DNA of 16,321 nt from assembly GCA_002474415.1 (NCBI GenBank), contig DLQV01000274.1:1-16321 (forward strand), given 5' to 3'. Within the stretch, counting starts at the first letter, position 1. Each line of letters starts with the position of its first letter. The position numbers and the translations under genes are program-made. The notes under the pieces were generated by a model. It did not search any database and had not been told where the DNA came from. It saw nothing but the letters and a program-made list of their open reading frames with translations. Source of the DNA: Lachnospiraceae bacterium UBA7598. GTDB lineage: Bacteria > Bacillota > Clostridia > Lachnospirales > Lachnospiraceae. Positions 1-7,465 of the stretch are shown here, in pieces.

Positions 1-2477
1 GCCTGATTTCTGAATCGCACCTGACATATTTTAACCGGCGTCCGCGTATGCCGAAGAGCCTGATCAACAAATACCGGGAAGGCCTGATCATCGGTTCTGC
101 CTGTGAAGCGGGTGAACTTTACCGTGCAGTGTTGTATGGTGAGGGTGAGGATGAGATTACAAGATTATGTAATTTCTATGATTACTATGAGATCCAGCCG
201 GTCGGAAACAACATGTTCCTGCTCGATGATGAGAAAGCTCCGGTTAAGACCGTGGAAGACCTGCAGGATGTAAACCGGAAGATCTGCGACCTTGGCAAAC
301 AGTTTGGTAAACCAGTGGTTGCAACCTGCGATGTGCATTTCCTCGACCCGGAGGATGAGATATACCGGCGGATCATGATGGCAGGAAAGGGCTTTCATGA
401 CGCAGACCGCCAGCCACCGCTCTTTTTCCGTACAACGGATGAGATGCTTGCAGAGTTTCAGTATCTGGGCAGTGACCTCGCAAAAGAAGTCGTTATTACA
501 AATACAAATAAGATCAACGATATGATTGAACGTATCTCACCGGTACGACCGGATAAATGTCCGCCAATCATTGATAATTCCGATGAGACACTGACGACGA
601 TCTGTTATGATAAGGCACATGAGATTTACGGACCGAATTTGCCGGAGATCGTGGAGGCGAGACTGAAACGGGAGCTGCATTCTATTATCTCGAATGGATT
701 TGCGGTTATGTATATCATCGCCCAGAAGTTGGTTTGGAAATCAAATGGTGATGGTTATCTGGTAGGCAGCCGTGGCTCGGTTGGTTCGTCCTTTGTTGCG
801 ACGATGGCAGGTATCACAGAGGTAAATCCACTTCCGGCACACTATATCTGCCCGAAGTGTTACTTTACAGATTTTGATTCGGATTTTGTGAAACAGTTCG
901 AAGGACAGTCAGGCTGCGATATGCCAGATCGGAAATGCCCGAAGTGTGGTACGCTGATGACAAAGGAAGGCCATGATATTCCGTTTGAGACATTCCTTGG
1001 TTTCTATGGCGATAAAGAGCCGGATATCGATCTGAATTTTTCGGGCGAGTATCAGCCGAAGGCACATGCCTATACGGAGGAGCTTTTTGGAAAGGGAAAG
1101 GCATTCCGCGCTGGAACAATCGGTTCTCTGGCGGAGAAAACAGCGTTTGGTTATGTGTACAAATATTACGAAGAGCATGATCAGGTGAAACGCCGCTGTG
1201 AGATGGAACGGATAGCACTTGGACTGACAGGAGTGAAACGTACAACCGGGCAGCATCCGGGTGGTATGATTGTGCTGCCGAAGCATGAGGAGATTTATTC
1301 ATTCACTCCAATCCAGCATCCGGCGAATGACACAACAACCGATATTATTACAACACATTTTGAGTACCATTCCATCGACCATAACCTGTTGAAGCTTGAT
1401 ATTCTCGGTCATGATGATCCGACGATGATTCGTCGCCTGGAGGATCTGACCGGATTGGATGCGAAGACGATTCCACTGGATGATAAGGATGTTATGTCTT
1501 TGTTCCATAACACGGAAGCGCTCGGTATCAAGCCGGAGGATATCGGCGGCACGAAGCTTGGTACACTTGGTATTCCGGAGTTTGGTACAGACTTCGCGAT
1601 GCAGATGTTGATCGATGCAGCACCGAAAGCATTTTCGGATCTGGTGCGTATCGCGGGACTTTCCCATGGTACGGATGTATGGCTTGGAAACGCACAGACA
1701 TTGATTGCGGAGGGCGTTTGTGAGCTTTCATCTGCGATCTGTACAAGAGATGATATCATGACGTATCTGATCTACCGGGGACTGGAACCGGGGCTTGCAT
1801 TTAATATCATGGAGAAGGTACGAAAAGGTATCGTTGCGAAAGGCAAATGTGACAAATGGGATGAGTGGAAAGAGGAGATGCGCAAGCATGATGTGCCGGA
1901 ATGGTATATGGAGTCCTGCGAGAAGATTAAGTACATGTTTCCGAAGGCACATGCGGTTGCCTATGTTATGATGGGCTGGCGAGTGGCGTATTACAAGATC
2001 AAATATCCACTTGCCTATTACACGGCGTTTTTTAGTATCCGTGCGTCAGCGTTTGACTATCAGCAGATGTGCCTGGGTAAGGAAGCACTGGAGGAAAATC
2101 TGGCTGCCCTGCAGAAGAAGGATAAAAATGACATGAGTGCGACGGAGAAGGATATGGTGCGTGATATGCGGCTGGTACAGGAAATGTATGCGAGGGGCAT
2201 TGAGTTTATGCCGATTGATCTGTACCGCGCAAAGGCAGACCGTTTCCAGATCATAGATGGGAAGATCATGCCAAGCTTTGCATCCATTGCGGGCATGGGC
2301 TTAAAGGCGGCACAGCAGTTGGAGGAAGCGGCAAAAGGCGGCACATTTACGTCGAAAGAGGATATCCGTATTCGTGGAAAGGTGTCAAAGACAATCCTCG
2401 ATGTGATGGAAGAACTTGGACTTTTGGGCGATCTTCCAGAGACAAACCAGTACGATTTCTTTGGCATGCTGAAATAA
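1..2477 (+). CDS. polC: DNA polymerase III, PolC-type alpha subunit (C-terminal part; 5' end outside window)
   Basis: PolC is the replicative polymerase of low-GC Gram-positives. The reading frame is open from base 3 and enters the window mid-protein, so the ATG at 48 is internal. About 825 residues are visible; the B. subtilis protein has about 1437. Counting from the internal Met at 48: the PHP-domain end is recognisable at residues 1-110 (YREGLIIGSACEAGELY). The palm-domain motif GSRGSVGSSF is near 242-251. A zinc-finger-like insert with two CPKC motifs lies around 268-310. PDIDLNFSGEYQ, near 325-336, carries catalytic aspartates, and a helix-hairpin-helix lies around 743-760 (SIAGMGLKAAQQL). 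The tail has a beta-clamp-binding pentapeptide, QYDFF (801-805), followed by GMLK. The N-terminal OB and 3'-5' exonuclease domains are off the left edge. No convincing terminator follows. Identity is near certain. Confidence 0.97.
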   Translation, partial: LISESHLTYFNRRPRMPKSLINKYREGLIIGSACEAGELYRAVLYGEGEDEITRLCNFYDYYEIQPVGNNMFLLDDEKAPVKTVEDLQDVNRKICDLGKQFGKPVVATCDVHFLDPEDEIYRRIMMAGKGFHDADRQPPLFFRTTDEMLAEFQYLGSDLAKEVVITNTNKINDMIERISPVRPDKCPPIIDNSDETLTTICYDKAHEIYGPNLPEIVEARLKRELHSIISNGFAVMYIIAQKLVWKSNGDGYLVGSRGSVGSSFVATMAGITEVNPLPAHYICPKCYFTDFDSDFVKQFEGQSGCDMPDRKCPKCGTLMTKEGHDIPFETFLGFYGDKEPDIDLNFSGEYQPKAHAYTEELFGKGKAFRAGTIGSLAEKTAFGYVYKYYEEHDQVKRRCEMERIALGLTGVKRTTGQHPGGMIVLPKHEEIYSFTPIQHPANDTTTDIITTHFEYHSIDHNLLKLDILGHDDPTMIRRLEDLTGLDAKTIPLDDKDVMSLFHNTEALGIKPEDIGGTKLGTLGIPEFGTDFAMQMLIDAAPKAFSDLVRIAGLSHGTDVWLGNAQTLIAEGVCELSSAICTRDDIMTYLIYRGLEPGLAFNIMEKVRKGIVAKGKCDKWDEWKEEMRKHDVPEWYMESCEKIKYMFPKAHAVAYVMMGWRVAYYKIKYPLAYYTAFFSIRASAFDYQQMCLGKEALEENLAALQKKDKNDMSATEKDMVRDMRLVQEMYARGIEFMPIDLYRAKADRFQIIDGKIMPSFASIAGMGLKAAQQLEEAAKGGTFTSKEDIRIRGKVSKTILDVMEELGLLGDLPETNQYDFFGMLK

Positions 2478-2482
2478 AAGAG

Positions 2483-2511
2483 TTGCTATTTTAGGCTACA
2501 TATATTAAAAT
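2483..2511 (+). promoter_or_regulatory. Candidate housekeeping promoter for the ireB-ruvX-rnj-trmR-trhP run
   Basis: TTGCTA (2483-2488), a 17-nt spacer and TAAAAT (2506-2511) lie in the AT-rich gap between polC and ireB. Matches to the sigma-A consensus are 4/6 and 5/6. The predicted start near 2518 gives a leader of about 37 nt before the GTG of ireB. There is no strong terminator between polC and this site, so read-through from polC is also possible. This is pattern-based only. Confidence 0.5.
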
Positions 2512-2554
2512 AAAGCCAAATGTTTTTTAATGCGATAAAGAAGGACGTGAGAAA

Positions 2555-2815
2555 GTGAACAATCAAAATACTCAGGACATAGGAATTATCCATGAATCAA
2601 ATATAGAGGTATCTGACATTTTAGAGCAGGTGTATGAGGCGTTATCCGAGAAAGGATACAACCCTGTCAGCCAGATCGTCGGTTATGTGATGAGTGGAGA
2701 TCCAACCTACATTACAAGTTATAAAAATGCGAGAAGTCTGATCATGAAAGTAGAGCGGGACGAACTTGTAGAAGAAGTTTTGCGTGCATACATCAAAAAT
2801 AATTCCTGGGAATAA
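2555..2815 (+). CDS. ireB: IreB family regulatory phosphoprotein
   Basis: This is a small (86 aa) cytoplasmic protein of the UPF0297/YrzL family. In Enterococcus faecalis, IreB is a substrate of the membrane Ser/Thr kinase IreK and negatively affects intrinsic cephalosporin resistance. The family core is plain here: [23 protein letters not shown] (residues about 32-54) and [17 protein letters not shown] (about 58-74). The start is GTG at 2555, preceded by an AAGGACGTGAG stretch; no in-frame ATG gives a full-length family match. ruvX begins 17 nt downstream and the yrzB homologue follows, the standard Firmicutes order. In E. faecalis the phosphorylated residues are Thr4 and Thr7. Here the N-terminus ([10 protein letters not shown]) has only one threonine, Thr6. 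Function is transferred by homology. Confidence 0.92.
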   Translation: MNNQNTQDIGIIHESNIEVSDILEQVYEALSEKGYNPVSQIVGYVMSGDPTYITSYKNARSLIMKVERDELVEEVLRAYIKNNSWE

Positions 2816-2832
2816 TCCGGTACGGGAGAATT

Positions 2833-3270
2833 ATGCGGATTTTAGGATTGGATTTCGGTTCGAAGACAGTGGGTGTTGCAGTGAGCGATGCGTTGTTGAT
2901 TACAGCGCAGGGCGTGGAGATTATACGCAGAAAGGCTCCAACGAAGCTGCGACAGACGCTGGCACGAATCGAACAGCTGGTAAGTGAGTATGAAGTTGAA
3001 AAAATCGTGCTTGGTTACCCGAAAAATATGAATAGTACAGAAGGGGAGCGCTGCGAGAAAACAAAAGAATTCAAGGAAATGCTTGAAAAACGCTGTGGCC
3101 TCCCTGTTATTTTATGGGATGAACGTCTGACAACAGTTGCAGCAGACCGTTCGATGATGGAAACAGGAATTCGAAGAGAAAACCGCAAGGAATATGTAGA
3201 TGAAATTGCGGCTATTTTTATATTGCAGGGATATCTGGATTATCTTTCAAATCATCCAGAAGAAAAATAA
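2833..3270 (+). CDS. ruvX: Putative pre-16S rRNA nuclease / Holliday junction resolvase-like protein (YqgF/RuvX)
   Basis: This 145-aa RNase H-fold protein belongs to the YqgF/YrrK family. E. coli YqgF processes the 5' end of 16S rRNA, and a resolvase role has also been proposed. Visible family motifs are [14 protein letters not shown] (residues 6-19, acidic Asp7), [12 protein letters not shown] (60-71), WDERLTT (95-101, Asp96/Glu97) and the C-terminal Asp of YVDEIAA (Asp123). All expected acidic residues are present and the length is normal for the family. The ATG at 2833 follows GGGAG at 2824-2828. It lies between ireB and the DUF1292 gene, as in most Firmicutes, and is probably co-transcribed with them. 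Confidence 0.93.
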   Translation: MRILGLDFGSKTVGVAVSDALLITAQGVEIIRRKAPTKLRQTLARIEQLVSEYEVEKIVLGYPKNMNSTEGERCEKTKEFKEMLEKRCGLPVILWDERLTTVAADRSMMETGIRRENRKEYVDEIAAIFILQGYLDYLSNHPEEK

Positions 3271-3289
3271 AAATACAAGGAAAAAATAA

Positions 3290-3553
3290 ATGGAAAAAAT
3301 TCAGTTTACAGATCCGGACACCAATGAGGTGGTGGAGTTTGCTGTGGAAGAACAGACACAGCTGAATGGAATCAGATACTTACTTGTCTCTGATGGCAAT
3401 GAAAATGGAGACAGTGAAGCATATATATTAAAAGAAATAAAAACACAGGATGAGGAAGTATTTTACGAGATGGTAGACGATGATACAGAGTTTGCAGCAC
3501 TCGCGAAAGTATTTGCTGAACTTGCGGATGAAGAAACACAGCTTTTATATTAG
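3290..3553 (+). CDS. DUF1292 domain protein (YrzB / UPF0473 family)
   Basis: This small acidic protein of 87 aa is the expected third member of the ireB-ruvX-yrzB group. The sequence opens with a Phe- and Glu-rich strand pattern (IQFTDPDTNEVVEF). The family-type segment RYLLVSDGNENGDSEAYILK lies at about 29-48, and the C-terminus is very acidic (DDDTEFAALAKVFAELADEE). No catalytic motif, signal peptide or membrane segment is visible, and the family has no established biochemical function. It starts 19 nt after ruvX and is followed 26 nt later by rnj. Assignment rests on sequence style, size and gene order. Confidence 0.85.
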   Translation: MEKIQFTDPDTNEVVEFAVEEQTQLNGIRYLLVSDGNENGDSEAYILKEIKTQDEEVFYEMVDDDTEFAALAKVFAELADEETQLLY

Positions 3554-3579
3554 AGCGGAATATTATATTTGGAGGATAT

Positions 3580-5253
3580 ATGAAAAAACAGGAAAAACAG
3601 AATAAAGGCAAGCTTAAGATCATTCCTTTGGGAGGTCTTGAGCAGATTGGTATGAATATTACTGCCTTTGAGTATGAAGACAGTATTATTGTGGTGGATT
3701 GCGGTCTTGCATTCCCAGAAGATGATATGTATGGAGTGGATCTGGTCATTCCGGATGTCACTTATTTAAAGGAAAACATTGATCGGGTCAAAGGATTTTT
3801 TATTACGCACGGACATGAAGATCATATTGGTGCCATCCCATATGTTTTAAAAGATGTCAATGTGCCGATTTATTCGACCAGACTGACCAATGCTCTGATC
3901 GAGCATAAACTCGAAGAGCATGATATGCTCAAAAAAGTAAAAAGAAAAGTTGTCAAATACGGACAGCACATTAATCTTGGATGTTTCCGTGTAGAGTTTA
4001 TCCGCACGAATCACAGTATTCAGGATGCGGCAGCACTTGCAATTTATTCTCCGGCGGGAATTGTCCTGCATACAGGAGATTTTAAGGTTGACTATACACC
4101 GGTATTTGGAGATGCCATTGATTTACAGCGCTTTGGGGAGATCGGTAAAAAAGGAGTGTTAGCACTGCTTTGTGATAGTACCAATGCAGAGCGTCCGGGA
4201 TTTACAGATTCTGAAAAGTCGGTTGGAAAAACGCTGGATAATATTTTTTCCGAGCATAAAAATACAAGAATTATTATCGCGACATTTGCATCTAATGTGG
4301 ATCGTGTGCAGCAGATTATCAATTCCGCAGATAAATTTGGCAGAAAAGTTGCGATTGAGGGACGAAGCATGGTCAATATTGTATCCATTGCTTCGGAACT
4401 GGGATATATTTCCCTGCCGGATAACATTCTGATTGATGTGGATCAGCTGAAAAATTACCCGGATGAAAAGACAGTTATCATTACAACGGGAAGTCAGGGA
4501 GAGTCTATGGCTGCATTGTCCCGTATGGCATCCGGTATGCACCGCAAAGTTACTATTAAGCCGAATGATACGATTGTATTCAGTTCCCATCCGATTCCGG
4601 GAAATGAGAAATCGGTTACCGGTGTTATCAATGAACTGATGCGCAAGGGTGCAGATGTGATCTTTGAAGATGTACATGTCAGCGGACATGCATGCAAGGA
4701 AGATATCAAACTGATTTATTCTCTGGTAAATCCATTGTATGCGATTCCGGTGCATGGAGAATACAAGCATCTGATTGCACAGGCAAAGATTGCGGAAGAA
4801 CTTGGATATGACAGTGATCATATCAAGATCCTTTCTTCCGGAGATGTGCTTGAAATCAACGAGGACGGTGCAGAAGTAACCGGACATGTGCCGGTTGGCA
4901 ATGTGATGGTAGACGGACTTGGTGTAGGAGACGTCGGAAATATCGTTCTTAGGGATCGTCAGCGTCTGGCAGAAGATGGAATTATCATTGTTGTCATGAC
5001 ACCGGAAAACGGAACCGGACAGGTACTTGCCGGACCGGACATTGTATCAAGAGGTTTCGTCTATGTGCGTAATTCCGAGAGCCTGATGGATGAGGCAAAA
5101 ACCGTTCTTGATAAGACCATGGATTATTGCATGGATCACAACATTACGGATTGGGGCAAGATCAAAAATGAAGTAAAAGATGCTCTGGGTGATTTTGTCT
5201 GGAAGGAGACCAAGAGACGTCCGATGATCATGCCGATTATCATGGAAGTATAG
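3580..5253 (+). CDS. rnj: Ribonuclease J
   Basis: This 557-aa RNase J is a metallo-beta-lactamase/beta-CASP ribonuclease with endo- and 5'-3' exonuclease activity in mRNA turnover and rRNA maturation. The two-metal site is intact: HGHEDH (77-82), His145 in NHSIQD, Asp167 in HTGDFK and His392 in HGEY. The beta-CASP region includes ATFASNVDRVQQI (234-246), FSSHPIPGNE (334-343) and HVSGHA (366-371), the 5'-monophosphate-binding region. The C-terminal domain runs to MPIIMEV. HSIQD replaces the HSIPD of B. subtilis RNase J1, but the metal-binding His is kept. The RBS TTGGAGGA lies just upstream of ATG 3580. In B. subtilis this chromosomal slot has no RNase J, so the gene is an insertion relative to that order. 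Confidence 0.96.
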   Translation: MKKQEKQNKGKLKIIPLGGLEQIGMNITAFEYEDSIIVVDCGLAFPEDDMYGVDLVIPDVTYLKENIDRVKGFFITHGHEDHIGAIPYVLKDVNVPIYSTRLTNALIEHKLEEHDMLKKVKRKVVKYGQHINLGCFRVEFIRTNHSIQDAAALAIYSPAGIVLHTGDFKVDYTPVFGDAIDLQRFGEIGKKGVLALLCDSTNAERPGFTDSEKSVGKTLDNIFSEHKNTRIIIATFASNVDRVQQIINSADKFGRKVAIEGRSMVNIVSIASELGYISLPDNILIDVDQLKNYPDEKTVIITTGSQGESMAALSRMASGMHRKVTIKPNDTIVFSSHPIPGNEKSVTGVINELMRKGADVIFEDVHVSGHACKEDIKLIYSLVNPLYAIPVHGEYKHLIAQAKIAEELGYDSDHIKILSSGDVLEINEDGAEVTGHVPVGNVMVDGLGVGDVGNIVLRDRQRLAEDGIIIVVMTPENGTGQVLAGPDIVSRGFVYVRNSESLMDEAKTVLDKTMDYCMDHNITDWGKIKNEVKDALGDFVWKETKRRPMIMPIIMEV

Positions 5254-5260
5254 GAGTAGT

Positions 5261-5437
5261 ATGAATAAAGCTTTGTTCACTTTCATTAAAATTGCGTTTG
5301 TTATTATGCTGATCCTGCTGATTTTATATGGAACCGTTCGTTTATGCAGGACCTGTTATGATTACGGGTATCGTTTCTTTTCGGAAAAGCAGATGATACC
5401 GGATACGCAGGATGTGGAAAGCACGGAGGCACAATAG
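5261..5437 (+). CDS. 58-aa single-pass membrane protein in the mltG position (possible truncated MltG-like protein)
   Basis: This short reading frame has an ATG at 5261, preceded by AGGAG overlapping the rnj stop codon, and a TAG at 5435-5437. It begins MNKALFTFIKIAFVIMLILL, with one transmembrane helix at about residues 5-26. A short segment CYDYGYRFFSEKQM (32-45) and an acidic tail follow. There is no catalytic domain. In B. subtilis the gene between yrzB and yrrM (trmR) is yrrL, an MltG/YceG-type endolytic transglycosylase with an N-terminal membrane anchor. The size, the anchor and the xYDYGYRFFxEK segment suggest the N-terminal stub of such a protein, ending soon after the helix. The intact RBS and tight spacing (7 nt after rnj, 8 nt before trmR) suggest it is translated. 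Function is unknown; the MltG link is inference. Confidence 0.6.
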   Translation: MNKALFTFIKIAFVIMLILLILYGTVRLCRTCYDYGYRFFSEKQMIPDTQDVESTEAQ

Positions 5438-5445
5438 AAATAAAT

Positions 5446-6111
5446 ATGATAGTAGATGAACGACTGGTAACATTTATCAATTCCCTGGATACAGGAAATA
5501 CCAGAATTTTGGATGCTGTCGAACGAGAAGCTCTGGATTCCTATGTTCCGATTATTCGGAAGGAGATGCAGAGCTTTTTAAAGCTTTTGCTTGCAATGAC
5601 AAAACCCAAAAGGATTCTGGAAGTCGGTACAGCGGTAGGATTTTCTTCCATTTTGATGGCTGAATATGATCCGGTACCATGTGAGATCGTTACAATTGAA
5701 AACTATGAAAAGCGAATTCCGATTGCCCGTGAAAACTTTAAGAGAGCAGGGAAAGAAGAACAGATCACCCTGCTTGAGGGGGATGCGGCGGAAATTCTCC
5801 CGACGCTCACGGAACCGTTTGATCTGATTTTTATGGATGCCGCAAAGGGACAGTATATTCATTTTATGCCGGATATTCTGCGTCTGCTTAAAACCGGAGG
5901 GACACTTGTCTCGGATAATGTACTGCAGGATGGAGATATTATTGAGTCCCATTATGCGGTGGTCCGCAGAAACCGGACGATTTACAAACGGATGCGGGAA
6001 TATTTGTATGAGTTAACGCACCGGAAAGATCTGGTGACAGCGGTGCTGCCGGTGGGAGATGGAATTACAGTCAGTACAAAAGTAGAGGTAGAAAACGATG
6101 AGAAAGAATGA
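5446..6111 (+). CDS. trmR: SAM-dependent O-methyltransferase, probable tRNA 5-hydroxyuridine methyltransferase TrmR
   Basis: This 221-aa class I methyltransferase resembles catechol O-methyltransferases. The B. subtilis homologue YrrM/TrmR methylates 5-hydroxyuridine at wobble position 34 to 5-methoxyuridine. Visible motifs are the SAM loop ILEVGTAVGFSS (57-68), an acidic residue after strand 2 (VTIENYEKR, Glu85), FDLIFMDAAKGQY (125-137) with metal-ligand Asp131, and VSDNVLQDG (155-163) with Asp157/Asn158. This is the metal-dependent arrangement of TrmR. The start MIVDERL is family-like; its GGAGG lies somewhat far upstream (5425-5429), inside the preceding small gene, hinting at translational coupling. 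It overlaps trhP by 14 nt, and TrhP makes the hydroxylated substrate, so the context supports the tRNA role over a small-molecule methyltransferase. Confidence 0.88.
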   Translation: MIVDERLVTFINSLDTGNTRILDAVEREALDSYVPIIRKEMQSFLKLLLAMTKPKRILEVGTAVGFSSILMAEYDPVPCEIVTIENYEKRIPIARENFKRAGKEEQITLLEGDAAEILPTLTEPFDLIFMDAAKGQYIHFMPDILRLLKTGGTLVSDNVLQDGDIIESHYAVVRRNRTIYKRMREYLYELTHRKDLVTAVLPVGDGITVSTKVEVENDEKE

Positions 6112-7351
6112 GTTGCTTGTTCCGGCAAGCAGTCTGGAAGTATTAAAAATTGCAGTTATCTATGGAGCCGATGCGGTCTATATCGGGGGCGAGGCATTCG
6201 GACTCAGGGCCAAGGCAAAAAACTTTACCATGGAAGAGATGGCAGAGGGAATTGCATTTGCGCATGCACGGGGAGTTAAAGTTTATGTGACGGCAAATAT
6301 TCTCGCACATAATTATGATCTCGATGGCGTACGGGAATATCTTACGGAACTGCAGAACATGAAACCGGACCGTCCAGATGGCCTGATTATTGCAGATCCG
6401 GCAATCTTTACGATCGCCGGAGAAGTATGTCCGGATATTGACCGTCATATCAGCACACAGGCAAACAATACCAATTACGGAACATTTCAGTTTTGGGAGA
6501 AACTCGGTGCTACCCGTGTGGTAACGGCAAGAGAACTTTCCCTGCGGGAGATCCGGCAGATCCGGGAGCATATTTCCGATGATCTGGAGATAGAGACATT
6601 TGTACACGGCGCTATGTGTATTTCCTATTCCGGAAGATGTCTGCTGTCCAATTATTTTACCGGAAGGGATGCCAACCGCGGGGCATGTACACATCCGTGC
6701 CGGTGGAAATATTCTGTGGTAGAAGAGAAGCGTCCGGGAGAGTATTTCCCGGTATACGAGAATGAGCGCGGAACCTATATTTTCAATTCCAAAGATCTGT
6801 GTATGATTGAGCATATTCCGGATCTTCTGGAGGCAGGCATAGACAGTTTTAAGATTGAGGGACGTATGAAGACCGCACTTTATGTGGCAACGGTGGCGCG
6901 TACGTACCGCAAGGCGATTGATGATTATCTGGAATCCCCACAGAAATACCAGGAAAATATGCCGTGGTATCTCGAACAGATCAAAAGCTGTACATACCGC
7001 CAGTTTACCACGGGATTTTTCTATGGAAAGCCTTCGGAGGAGACACAGATTTACGACAACAATACGTATGAAAAGGGATATACCTACCTGGGGATTGTCG
7101 GACCGAAAAATGAAAAGGGAATGTACCGGGTGGAGCAGAGAAATAAATTCTCTGTCGGAGAACAGATTGAAGTGATGAAACCGGACGGACGCAATGTGAC
7201 CGTTACGGTGCGGGGACTGATGGATGAAAAGGGAGAGCCGATGGAATCCTGTCCGCATCCGCAGCAGATCTTTTATGTGGATCTGGGGATGGAACTGGAT
7301 GAATATGATATTCTCCGGAGACGGGAAGAAGAAGCGATCGCCCTGGATTAA
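6098..7351 (+). CDS. trhP: U32-family tRNA hydroxylation protein TrhP
   Basis: This 417-aa U32 'peptidase' family protein is close in length to B. subtilis YrrO/TrhP2. TrhP proteins are required for prephenate-dependent hydroxylation of U34 in tRNA (ho5U). The U32 signature is present as ETFVHGAMCISYSGRC (residues 166-181). Four cysteines fit the Fe-S-type pattern: Cys174, Cys181, Cys197 and Cys201 (C-x6-C-x15-C-x3-C). The N-terminus LLVPASSLEVLKIAVIYGADAVYIGG is the usual TIM-barrel start, and KIEGRMKT (254-261) is another family block. The gene begins inside trmR (14-nt overlap), implying coupled translation. B. subtilis has two paralogues (yrrN and yrrO); only one is here. No strong terminator follows directly. 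Confidence 0.92.
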   Translation: MRKNELLVPASSLEVLKIAVIYGADAVYIGGEAFGLRAKAKNFTMEEMAEGIAFAHARGVKVYVTANILAHNYDLDGVREYLTELQNMKPDRPDGLIIADPAIFTIAGEVCPDIDRHISTQANNTNYGTFQFWEKLGATRVVTARELSLREIRQIREHISDDLEIETFVHGAMCISYSGRCLLSNYFTGRDANRGACTHPCRWKYSVVEEKRPGEYFPVYENERGTYIFNSKDLCMIEHIPDLLEAGIDSFKIEGRMKTALYVATVARTYRKAIDDYLESPQKYQENMPWYLEQIKSCTYRQFTTGFFYGKPSEETQIYDNNTYEKGYTYLGIVGPKNEKGMYRVEQRNKFSVGEQIEVMKPDGRNVTVTVRGLMDEKGEPMESCPHPQQIFYVDLGMELDEYDILRRREEEAIALD

Positions 7352-7365
7352 AAAAATCTTAAGAA

Positions 7366-7405
7366 ACACCCTCTGTCAGAACAATTGCGAAAGGACAAGG
7401 GGTGT
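7366..7405. repeat. Imperfect inverted repeat overlapping the surface-protein promoter
   Basis: The left arm ACACCCTCTGTC (7366-7377) and right arm GACAAGGGGTGT (7394-7405) are complementary at 10 of 12 positions across a 16-nt spacer. The dyad centre falls at the -35 hexamer, and the right arm covers most of the -35/-10 spacer. No T-run follows, so an intrinsic terminator for trhP is unlikely. A repressor or activator operator is a reasonable reading, but no known regulator can be named. Confidence 0.45.
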
Positions 7406-7413
7406 GCTAATAT
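7385..7413 (+). promoter_or_regulatory. Promoter of the Ig-like surface protein gene
   Basis: TTGCGA (7385-7390), a 17-nt spacer and TAATAT (7408-7413) are preceded by an extended -10 TGC (7405-7407). The predicted start near 7420 gives a leader of about 46 nt. That leader begins with a small hairpin, AGGAA/TTCCT (7422-7435), and ends with a strong AAGGAGG (7452-7458) seven nt before the ATG. The gene is therefore probably transcribed on its own, separately from trhP. Confidence 0.6.
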
Positions 7414-7465
7414 AAGACAAAAGGAAGTTGTTCCTGCGTAGTGAATCAGATAAGGAGGAAAGATT

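Noticed and set aside
2491-2527. Possible terminator after polC (GGCT/AGCC with a following T-run)
   Set aside because: The stem is only 4 bp with a loop of about 16 nt. It would overlap the candidate ireB promoter and is too weak to call.
4159-4887. 242-codon minus-strand frame opposite rnj
   Set aside because: It lies entirely within an intact RNase J gene, with no domain resemblance and no upstream signals.
6143-7369. 408-codon open frame on the minus strand opposite trhP
   Set aside because: It mirrors the full trhP gene, has no RBS or family resemblance, and its composition (many Ile, His, Cys, Arg) is that of an antisense shadow.
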